Shown: in pieces, positions 1 to 5,059 of the stretch | How the letters are laid out: each line of letters opens with the position of its first letter | How positions within the stretch are numbered: position 1 is the stretch's first letter | Source of the DNA: an uncultured Burkholderiales bacterium | Lineage (GTDB): Bacteria; Pseudomonadota; Gammaproteobacteria; Burkholderiales; Burkholderiaceae_C | DNA length: 5,059 nucleotides | Assembly (NCBI GenBank): GCA_903926695.1 | Contig: CAIYKK010000733.1 | Coordinates: forward strand, 1-5,059 | Direction of reading: 5' to 3' | The notes under the pieces: generated by a model | Databases searched by the model: none | Told to the model about the DNA's origin: nothing | Seen by the model: the letters and a program-made list of their open reading frames with translations, nothing else | Program-made: the position numbers and the translations under genes

Positions 1-617
1 ACGGCGTTCGGGCTGGCGCTGGTCAGGGCGCTGGTCAGTTCGGTGACTTTGGCATCGAGCTGATCGGCGCTGACGACTTCATGCACAAAGCCGATTCGGT
101 GCGCCTCTTTCGCGTCAAAACGCTCGGCGGTGAGGAAATAGCGGTGCGCCGCCCGTGCGCCCATCGCCCGGATCACGTAAGGGCTGATGGTGGCCGGAAT
201 CAGGCCCAACTTGACTTCGCTCAGGCAAAAGTTCGCCGTATCGACGCTGACGGCCATGTCGCAAGCCGCGACCAGCCCCATGCCGCCCGCGTACACATCG
301 CCCTGAATCCGGGCAATCGTCGGCTTGGGGCATTCGTAGATGGCGCGCAGCATCTCGGCCAGCACGCCTGCGTCAGCGAGGTTTTCGTCGCGGGTGTAGT
401 CGGCCATGCGGCGCATCCAGTTCAGATCGGCCCCGGCGCAAAAGGCCGGGCCGGTGGCGGCGAGCACGATGCAGCGCACTTCGGCGGCCTGGCCAAGCAC
501 GGTGAAAGCCTGCGTCAGCTCGGCAATCACCTCGTCGTTGAAGGCGTTGCGCACGTCGGGGCGGCTGAGGGTGATGCAGGCTACAGCGCCGGTTTGGGTG
601 ATTTGCAAGGCGCTCAT
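1..617 (-). CDS. liuC: Enoyl-CoA hydratase/isomerase family protein, probable 3-methylglutaconyl-CoA hydratase (partial, C-terminus outside window)
   Basis: A crotonase-fold enzyme that, in leucine catabolism, hydrates 3-methylglutaconyl-CoA to HMG-CoA in the cytoplasm. I translated the frame from the ATG at 617-615 (MSALQITQTGAVACITLSRP); it stays open to the window edge, giving 205 complete codons of a family usually about 260 residues long. Visible motifs are SRPDVRNAFN (18-27), the oxyanion-hole segment FCAGADLNWM (59-68), a second segment YAGGMGLVAACD (109-120), and LSEVKLGLIPATISPYV (132-148). Glu134 matches the second catalytic Glu of crotonase. The position of the first Glu (GGGxE in rat crotonase) is not acidic here, as I recall for many bacterial LiuC-like proteins. 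The start codon overlaps the TGA of the upstream TOPRIM gene as ATGA. A GGAG at 628-631 lies 10 nt before the start, a rather long spacing. The crotonase family is certain; the exact substrate is inferred from the nearby liuB gene. Confidence 0.93.
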   Translation of the reverse strand, partial: MSALQITQTGAVACITLSRPDVRNAFNDEVIAELTQAFTVLGQAAEVRCIVLAATGPAFCAGADLNWMRRMADYTRDENLADAGVLAEMLRAIYECPKPTIARIQGDVYAGGMGLVAACDMAVSVDTANFCLSEVKLGLIPATISPYVIRAMGARAAHRYFLTAERFDAKEAHRIGFVHEVVSADQLDAKVTELTSALTSASPNA

Positions 618-1276
618 GATTGGGTGACTCCGGCCTCTGCTTGGGCCAATAAGGTTTCAATAAACGATTTAATCGGCGCAAAAGCCTCGTGGTCGTAATT
701 CAAAAGCGGCTGTTTTGAATCTTTTTGTGCCTTGAACACATTGCCGTAGGCGTTGCCCAATTTAGCGCTGAGCCACGCCTGCACGGCGATTTTGTCTTTC
801 TGCGCCAGCGTGCGTTCGCCCAAATGCGGGCTGACGCAATCGCGGAAATAGATGGCGCACTCGGCAACCGGATCGCCCGCCCAGGCGTCAAGCACCAGCG
901 CCTCAAAAGCACCGGGCGCGTCATCGCGGGGCAGTTGCAGCTTTTTGCAGGGGCGATTGATGACCGGCTCAACGTCGTTGAACAAAGCCGCCCAGCGCTG
1001 CGCGGTCGCGGCGGCGTCTTCTTCACTGTCCGCAATAATGCCGACGATTTTCAATGGCCCGAGGCTGCGAACCTTCAGCGCCTTGAACCGCTTGGGGAAA
1101 TTGGTAAATCCGCCGACGCATTCAATGTCAATTTGTTCAGCGCGCGGCCCGAACCACTGCTCGCACATTTTTTGCACCAAATACTCTTCGTCCTGGCCTT
1201 CAACCAGCAGCAGCACGGGCGCGGTGATGGCCTCGTTGCCGGTCTTAACGGGTTTCATGGCGTTACCGGACTTCAT
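614..1276 (-). CDS. DUF3226-like TOPRIM-fold protein, partner of the adjacent ATPase
   Basis: A 220-residue cytoplasmic protein resembling the DUF3226 / OLD-like TOPRIM group, whose members are often encoded beside AAA ATPases. The N-terminal core carries LLLVEGQDEE (22-31) with the TOPRIM-type glutamate at Glu26. A second strand, KIVGIIADSEED (76-87), ends in the acidic cluster Asp83, Glu85, Glu86, Asp87. The C-terminal part, around QKDKIAVQAWLSAKLG (159-174) and FAPIKSFIETLL (199-210), looks like the helical tail of the family. No signal peptide or membrane segment is visible. The ATG at 1276 is chosen because GGAAG lies 6 nt upstream; an in-frame ATG at 1258 (Met7) has no comparable ribosome site. 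The gene overlaps the ATPase gene by 14 nt and liuC by 4 nt, so all three are probably translationally coupled. By analogy with OLD and PARIS it may be a nuclease or effector gated by the ATPase, but activity cannot be read from sequence. A lone metabolic role is less likely. Confidence 0.85.
   Translation of the reverse strand: MKSGNAMKPVKTGNEAITAPVLLLVEGQDEEYLVQKMCEQWFGPRAEQIDIECVGGFTNFPKRFKALKVRSLGPLKIVGIIADSEEDAAATAQRWAALFNDVEPVINRPCKKLQLPRDDAPGAFEALVLDAWAGDPVAECAIYFRDCVSPHLGERTLAQKDKIAVQAWLSAKLGNAYGNVFKAQKDSKQPLLNYDHEAFAPIKSFIETLLAQAEAGVTQS
628..631 (-). promoter_or_regulatory. Probable ribosome binding site GGAG of liuC, inside the TOPRIM gene
   Basis: GGAG on the minus strand lies 10 nt before the liuC ATG, within the last codons of the TOPRIM gene. 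The spacing is longer than ideal. With the ATGA stop-start overlap, liuC translation is likely to depend at least partly on ribosomes terminating on the TOPRIM gene. Confidence 0.4.
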
Positions 1277-2288
1277 AACCCGCTTCCATCACCGTGTCCA
1301 GCATTTCATCGTTAATCATCACGGCGCGGATATTGTCGCCATCGCGCTCCAGACGAATCAGCTGGAAATCTTCCAATTTACCAGCATCGGCAAAGGTTTT
1401 GTAGGCGGCGCGAATGCAGTCCCAGCTGTGCGTGGTCATCAAGGTTTGAACGTCATGCTTGGCGGCAATATCCTGAATGCCTTGAAACAGCGTAGGCAGC
1501 GACGAATAATGAATGCCATTTTCAACCTCGTCGATCAGCGCCAATTTAGCGTCTGTCACCAGCAAACTGCAATACAAATACACCAAGCGGGAAAATCCGT
1601 GGCCCAGTTGCGGTAGGGGCAGCGCTTCGCCATCGCCCTCCAGCTCTACATATATTCGCTGCTCGCCATCTGGCGAGAGGGAGTGCATATCTTCCAGACG
1701 CGGATCAATACGGTGCAACATGCTCAAAAGATTTTTTTTCTTTCGGGCTATGATGGTTTTATCGAATAGTTGCGCCACATCAAACTGATTTGGTAAATGA
1801 ACGGATACCGCCAGAGGATTAATAAATTCAATATTTTTCGCGGCATTTTCAGGCGTTTCCAATTCTCCTGGCTTCTCACTCCATTTATGCGCCATGACTT
1901 GATTTTGCAAAGCAATATTTTCCCCATAAATATATCGCCTTACCTTTACCCCATCATCTTCTACGAAACTCAAAGGAAAAGAATTTACATCTGAATTATT
2001 TGTTGTGCGGAGCGATCTTATAGAATCATCTTCTAAATCAATTCCCCATTTTCCCTTACCTCCCAGAACCGACTGCAGATAGCGTTGCCTGTCACGTCCT
2101 TCTGCGACACGAAACAGCGTAGGAAGCTGCTGGAAATTATTAATCTCACTCGCCCCCAAATAAACTGCCTCCAGCAGCGAAGTCTTCCCCACGTTTTGTC
2201 CGCCCAAAATCAAATTAACTTTGCGCATGGGCGCGATAAGCGTGTCCTTGAAGCCCTTAAAGCCTTCGATATGAATACTGGTCAACAT
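1263..2288 (-). CDS. AAA/OLD-family ATPase (AAA_15/AAA_21 type, ABC-like SMC/RecF fold)
   Basis: A 341-residue ATPase of the OLD/RecF-like group, where ATP-driven dimerisation usually controls a nuclease or toxin partner. The N-terminus MLTSIHIEGFKGFKD is the typical opening strand. Walker A is GGQNVGKTS (29-37). A variable middle (about 84-183) is followed by a signature-like LGHGFSRL (228-235), Walker B LALIDEVENG (249-258; Asp253, Glu254) and a switch-histidine strand LMTTHS (283-288). The DEVENGIH pattern is characteristic of this group. The protein ends soon after the ATPase core, so it has no TOPRIM domain of its own; the next gene supplies one, making a split OLD arrangement. The start ATG follows a weak purine-rich site (AAGAAAG), 64 nt after the hydrolase stop. 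Codons for roughly residues 84-183 are AT-rich compared with all neighbours. Fold and ATP-binding motifs are clear; antiphage or DNA-repair function is inference. Confidence 0.92.
   Translation of the reverse strand: MLTSIHIEGFKGFKDTLIAPMRKVNLILGGQNVGKTSLLEAVYLGASEINNFQQLPTLFRVAEGRDRQRYLQSVLGGKGKWGIDLEDDSIRSLRTTNNSDVNSFPLSFVEDDGVKVRRYIYGENIALQNQVMAHKWSEKPGELETPENAAKNIEFINPLAVSVHLPNQFDVAQLFDKTIIARKKKNLLSMLHRIDPRLEDMHSLSPDGEQRIYVELEGDGEALPLPQLGHGFSRLVYLYCSLLVTDAKLALIDEVENGIHYSSLPTLFQGIQDIAAKHDVQTLMTTHSWDCIRAAYKTFADAGKLEDFQLIRLERDGDNIRAVMINDEMLDTVMEAGYEVR
1283..1287 (-). promoter_or_regulatory. Ribosome binding site GGAAG of the TOPRIM gene, inside the ATPase gene
   Basis: GGAAG on the minus strand ends 6 nt before the ATG at 1276 and lies within the last codons of the ATPase gene. 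It decides the start in favour of 1276 over the in-frame ATG at 1258. It also implies that the TOPRIM protein is made by ribosomes finishing or re-initiating after the ATPase. Confidence 0.6.
1732..1739 (-). repeat. A8 homopolymer tract in the ATPase coding sequence
   Basis: Eight consecutive A on the coding strand span the codons for Lys184, Lys185 and part of Asn186 of the ATPase. Losing one base gives a stop two codons later; gaining one gives a stop about nine codons later. Either product would keep Walker A but lose the signature, Walker B and switch histidine. The tract is directly visible; any slippage or phase variation is inference. Confidence 0.9.
1741..2040. other. AT-rich segment within the ATPase gene
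   Basis: A hand count gives 113 G or C in 300 bases, about 38%. The adjoining 1621-1680 is 60% and a sampled line in the hydrolase gene is 68%. The segment encodes about residues 84-183 of the ATPase, between Walker A and the signature motif. The reading frame is intact, so this is a compositional change and not a broken gene. It suggests foreign origin of the ATPase-TOPRIM pair with uneven adaptation to the host. Confidence 0.8.
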
Positions 2289-2329
2289 AGGAATTCTTTC
2301 TTTTCAAAACAGACAGCCGCCTATGCTAA
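2282..2329 (-). promoter_or_regulatory. Potential start-codon-sequestering hairpin in the ATPase leader
   Basis: On the transcribed strand UUAGCAUAGG (complement of 2320-2329) can pair with CCUAUGUUGA (complement of 2282-2291), which contains the ATPase start codon. This gives ten consecutive pairs, eight Watson-Crick and two G-U, around a 28-nt loop holding the purine-rich ribosome-binding stretch. Both non-Watson-Crick positions are G-U only in the mRNA sense; on the other strand they would be A-C. Pairing was found by eye and no folding energy was computed. The rest of the 64-nt gap (2289-2352) shows no clear promoter or terminator. Confidence 0.35.
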
Positions 2330-2352
2330 AGCGCTTTTTGAAAAACATGGTG

Positions 2353-3516
2353 TTACTTCTTCCAGACCACGGTTTCATCCACCGCATACAACTGACAGGT
2401 GTTTTCTTTGGCGAAACCGTTGCAGCGCTCCAACGCCAGAGTCATCGCGTTGGCGCGGCCCGTGACGTAAGACCACGCGCCTTTGGGCGAGACGGCAAAA
2501 GCCTTGGGTTCCTCGGCGCTGAGGTACTTTAAATAACCGTCGCGGGCGGGCTGTTTGACGTTGGGCAGCGCTTTTTCATCCTGCGACGCGGCAAAACCCG
2601 TTGCCACCGGCACCGGGCCATCGTGCGCCACCAGTGTGAGGCTGTGCAGCTTGCGCGTGGGCAGTTTGAGTTCATCGAGGAATTTTTCAACTTCCGGCAG
2701 CCAGATCGGCACGCCCAGCCGGGCACCGAGCAGGCTGTGCGCGTCTTCGCCAAACTTGCCGAAAGCCACCAAACGGGCTTGACCACCGGCTTGGACATAC
2801 TTTTGGTGCATCTCGCGGTACAGCCAAGGCTGCCAATACGAGTCGTTGTCGCCATAGAACCACAGCGAAGGCACATGCACATCTTTGCCGTAAGCACCAA
2901 AAGCGCTGGTCAGCCGCGCCTCCCAGCCCACGCAGGAAACCGCCCGCAAGCCGCCCGCAAAGTTAATCAACCCCTTGACACCGGGATAGTTCAGCGTGCC
3001 AAACGCCATCGTGGTCAGGCCGCCGTGCGACTGCCCGACCACCACAATGCGCGACAAGTCGGCATCGCGCTGGGTTTTGAGGTAAGACAGCGTAGCAACA
3101 ATGTCCTGCGCCTGCGCCCGGCCATTGGCCTCCGGGTCGCAGCGGCTGGCAATGTAGGCGCCGCCGGATTTGGAAAAGCCCTGGCGCATCGGCACCACGA
3201 CCAGATAACCGCGCTGCAAAAACTCCCGCGCCGCCAGCACATAGCGCGCCCGCACCTGCAAGCGGGTGTCGCCTTCGGCCTTGCCGTGGTTAATCAGCAC
3301 GACGGGAAACGGCCCGGTTCCGGGCGGGCGGTAAATCGTCGTTTCCAGCGCAATGGCATCGCGGCCCGCGCCTTTGGGCACCATCACCACCTGCTCGCCC
3401 AAAGGCTCGCTGAGGGTTTGAGTCGCTTGAGTCTGGGCAACCGCCGCGCCAGCGGTGAACAAAGCCAGCAGCAAGGCGTTGCGTTGAAAGCGCCATTTCA
3501 TGAAAAATTTTCCCAT
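2353..3516 (-). CDS. Predicted exported alpha/beta hydrolase (dienelactone hydrolase / acylaminoacyl-peptidase-like)
   Basis: A 387-residue serine hydrolase. The N-terminus has a basic n-region (KWRFQR), a hydrophobic stretch (ALLLALFTAGAAVA, 14-27) and a likely signal-peptidase I site AVA|QT after residue 27, so export to the periplasm is expected. The fold is shown by LINHGKA (74-80, HG oxyanion segment), the nucleophile elbow VVGQSHGGLT (159-168; Ser163), YGDNDSYW (221-228; Asp225 the probable acid) and GEDAHSLL (256-263; His260), a complete triad in normal order. After the hydrolase core, roughly residues 310-387 form an extra tail with KAFAVSPKGAWSY (338-350) and two cysteines (365, 374) that could form a disulfide. 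The start at 3516 lies 23 nt after the liuB stop; an in-frame ATG at 3501 (Met6) gives an equally good signal peptide, and neither has a strong ribosome site. The substrate is unknown, and an exported hydrolase has no obvious role in leucine breakdown. Confidence 0.88.
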   Translation of the reverse strand: MGKFFMKWRFQRNALLLALFTAGAAVAQTQATQTLSEPLGEQVVMVPKGAGRDAIALETTIYRPPGTGPFPVVLINHGKAEGDTRLQVRARYVLAAREFLQRGYLVVVPMRQGFSKSGGAYIASRCDPEANGRAQAQDIVATLSYLKTQRDADLSRIVVVGQSHGGLTTMAFGTLNYPGVKGLINFAGGLRAVSCVGWEARLTSAFGAYGKDVHVPSLWFYGDNDSYWQPWLYREMHQKYVQAGGQARLVAFGKFGEDAHSLLGARLGVPIWLPEVEKFLDELKLPTRKLHSLTLVAHDGPVPVATGFAASQDEKALPNVKQPARDGYLKYLSAEEPKAFAVSPKGAWSYVTGRANAMTLALERCNGFAKENTCQLYAVDETVVWKK

Positions 3517-3539
3517 TCAAATGGTCAGCATTCTGCCGG

Positions 3540-5059
3540 TCACATTCTGAACAGGCCGAATTTCGTCTCAGGAATGGCCGCATTCTGCGCAGCGCTCAGC
3601 CCCAGCGCGAGCACGCGGCGGGTGTCGGCGGGGTCGATCACGCCGTCGTCCCACAGGCGGGCCGTCGCGTAATACGGGTGACCCTGGTGTTCGTACTGGC
3701 TGCGAATCGGCGCTTTGAACGCGGCTTCTTCCTCTGCGCTCCACGCGCCGCCTTTGGCTTCAATGCCGTCGCGCTTGACGGTGGCGAGCACGCCAGCGGC
3801 CTGATCGCCACCCATGACGCTGATGCGCGCATTCGGCCACATCCACAGGAAGCGTGGCGAAAACGCCCGCCCGCACATCCCATAATTGCCCGCGCCAAAA
3901 CTGCCGCCGATGATGACGGTGAATTTGGGCACCGCCGCCGTCGCCACCGCCGTGACCATCTTCGCGCCGTTTCTGGCGATGCCTTCGTTTTCGTACTTGC
4001 GGCCCACCATGAAGCCGGTGATGTTCTGCAAAAACACCAGCGGAATCTTGCGCTGGCAGCACAGCTCGATGAAGTGCGTGGCCTTCAGCGCCGACTCGCT
4101 GAACAAGATGCCGTTGTTGGCGATGATGCCGACCGCCATGCCTTCGATGTGCGCAAAGCCGCAGACGATGGTCGTGCCGTAGCGCGCTTTAAATTCGTCG
4201 AACTCGCTGCCATCGACGATGCGGGCGATGATCTCGCGCACATCAAAGGGCTTGCGCGTGTCCGTCGGAATCACGCCGTACAGCTCCTGCGCCGGGAACA
4301 GCGGCGCTGCCGGGGCGCGTCCGGCGGACGGCGGATTTTTGGTTTTATTCAGGTTTTTGACCGAAGCGCGGGCCAGCGCCAGCGCGTGCATGTCGTTTTG
4401 CGCCAAGTGATCGACCACGCCCGACAGCCGCGTATGCACGTCGCCACCGCCCAGATCTTCGGCGCTGACGACTTCGCCCGTCGCGGCTTTGACCAGCGGC
4501 GGGCCGCCCAGAAAAATCGTGCCCTGATTTTTCACGATGATGGATTCGTCGCTCATCGCGGGCACGTAAGCGCCGCCTGCGGTGCAACTGCCCATCACGA
4601 TGGCGATTTGTGAAATGCCCAGCGAACTCATGGTCGCCTGGTTGAAGAAAATGCGCCCGAAATGGTCGCGGTCCGGGAACACTTCATCCTGATTGGGCAG
4701 GTTCGCGCCGCCGGAATCGACCAGATAAATGCAGGTCAGGTTGTTTTGCTGGGCGATTTCCTGGGCGCGCAGGTGTTTTTTCACCGTCAGCGGGTAGTAG
4801 GTGCCGCCTTGGACGGTCGCGTCGTTGCAGACGATCATGCAATCCACGCCGCTGACGCGCCCGATGCCGATGATGAGACCGGCGCAGGGCGCGTCGCCGT
4901 GGTACATGCCGAGCGCGGCCAGCGGCGCAACTTCGAGAAACGGCGTGCCGGGGTCGAGCAGCATCTGCACGCGCTCACGCGGCAGCAGTTTGCCGCGTGC
5001 GGTGTGTTTGGCTCTGGCCGCTTCGCCGCCGCCCGCCGCCGACTTGGCGAGCTGGACAT
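3540..5059 (-). CDS. liuB: Methylcrotonyl-CoA carboxylase carboxyltransferase (beta) subunit (partial, N-terminus outside window)
   Basis: The biotin-dependent carboxyltransferase half of 3-methylcrotonyl-CoA carboxylase (EC 6.4.1.4), which moves CO2 from carboxybiotin on the alpha subunit to 3-methylcrotonyl-CoA. The frame is open to the right window edge: upstream of the GTG at 4970 it still reads [20 protein letters not shown], a conserved family segment, so that GTG is not the true start. There are 505 residues in the window against about 535 for the family, so roughly 30 are missing. Counting from the first in-window codon: [19 protein letters not shown] (84-102), [16 protein letters not shown] (156-171), [13 protein letters not shown] (183-195), SGVVDH (212-217), NITGFMVG (335-342), [16 protein letters not shown] (384-399), [10 protein letters not shown] (415-424) and the usual C-terminus KFGLFRM. 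Both carboxyltransferase subdomains are therefore intact. Geranyl-CoA carboxylase beta (AtuC) is a close paralogue, but the nearby liuC favours leucine degradation. Confidence 0.96.
   Translation of the reverse strand, partial: VQLAKSAAGGGEAARAKHTARGKLLPRERVQMLLDPGTPFLEVAPLAALGMYHGDAPCAGLIIGIGRVSGVDCMIVCNDATVQGGTYYPLTVKKHLRAQEIAQQNNLTCIYLVDSGGANLPNQDEVFPDRDHFGRIFFNQATMSSLGISQIAIVMGSCTAGGAYVPAMSDESIIVKNQGTIFLGGPPLVKAATGEVVSAEDLGGGDVHTRLSGVVDHLAQNDMHALALARASVKNLNKTKNPPSAGRAPAAPLFPAQELYGVIPTDTRKPFDVREIIARIVDGSEFDEFKARYGTTIVCGFAHIEGMAVGIIANNGILFSESALKATHFIELCCQRKIPLVFLQNITGFMVGRKYENEGIARNGAKMVTAVATAAVPKFTVIIGGSFGAGNYGMCGRAFSPRFLWMWPNARISVMGGDQAAGVLATVKRDGIEAKGGAWSAEEEAAFKAPIRSQYEHQGHPYYATARLWDDGVIDPADTRRVLALGLSAAQNAAIPETKFGLFRM

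Noticed and set aside
81..1616. Plus-strand open frames opposite liuC, the TOPRIM gene and the ATPase gene (81-698, 725-1315, 852-1616)
   Set aside because: Antisense shadows of well-supported minus-strand genes with no domain signal.
614..2288. Transposon or integrase-borne insertion with terminal repeats or target-site duplication around the ATPase-TOPRIM pair
   Set aside because: No transposase or integrase is present, and by eye no matching direct or inverted repeats join the 2289-2352 and 600-660 boundaries.
614..2288. Toxin-antitoxin reading of the overlapping gene pair
   Set aside because: Both proteins are large and have ATPase and TOPRIM motifs. Neither resembles a small antitoxin, and the OLD-type pairing explains the motifs better.
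2328..2337. Perfect 10-bp palindrome AAAGCGCTTT near runs of T and A after the hydrolase gene, possible terminator or operator
   Set aside because: The stem has no loop and no GC-rich arm followed by a U-tract on the transcribed strand, so it does not fit an intrinsic terminator. A single half-A/T palindrome is weak evidence for an operator.
2304..2348. A 14-codon minus-strand ORF (MFFKKRFSIGGCLF) in the hydrolase-ATPase gap, possibly a leader peptide
   Set aside because: No convincing ribosome site, very short, and nothing to distinguish it from chance in a 64-nt gap.
2623..4613. Long plus-strand open frames (2623-3672 and 3678-4613)
   Set aside because: They lie antisense to the hydrolase and liuB genes, which have clear family motifs. 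The translations are rich in Arg, His and Ala with no recognisable domain, as expected from reading high-GC codons on the opposite strand.

Overview
All the supportable genes in this 5,059-base window lie on the minus strand and are transcribed from high to low coordinates. Five protein genes are packed almost without gaps. The high GC outside one gene (hand counts of about 60-68% in sampled lines) and the style of the two metabolic proteins suggest a proteobacterium, most likely a betaproteobacterium of the Burkholderiales. The taxon is an inference; no rRNA or other marker gene is present.

In transcription order the layout is: (1) liuB, the carboxyltransferase (beta) subunit of methylcrotonyl-CoA carboxylase, cut at its N-terminus by the window edge (3540-5059); (2) a predicted exported alpha/beta hydrolase (2353-3516) starting 23 nt after liuB; (3) a 64-nt gap, then an AAA/OLD-type ATPase gene (1263-2288); (4) a DUF3226-like TOPRIM-fold protein (614-1276), overlapping the ATPase gene by 14 nt; (5) liuC, a crotonase-family enoyl-CoA hydratase, probably 3-methylglutaconyl-CoA hydratase, overlapping the TOPRIM gene by 4 nt (ATGA) and cut at its C-terminus by the left window edge (1-617).

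Genes 1 and 5 catalyse consecutive steps of leucine degradation: 3-methylcrotonyl-CoA to 3-methylglutaconyl-CoA to HMG-CoA. They belong to a liu-type operon. The ATPase-TOPRIM pair sits inside this operon in the same orientation, and its stop codon overlaps the liuC start. The pair has the architecture of split OLD-family systems (ATPase plus TOPRIM effector, as in PARIS AriA/AriB and the ATPase/TOPRIM logic of Gabija GajA). It is therefore a candidate antiphage or nucleic-acid-processing module that shares a catabolic transcript. Its middle section is distinctly AT-rich (about 38% GC over 1741-2040), contains an A8 tract on the coding strand, and is preceded by a potential hairpin that would pair with the ATPase start codon.

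No tRNA, rRNA, CRISPR array, insertion sequence or convincing intrinsic terminator was seen. The only stretch with no gene longer than 25 nt is 2289-2352.
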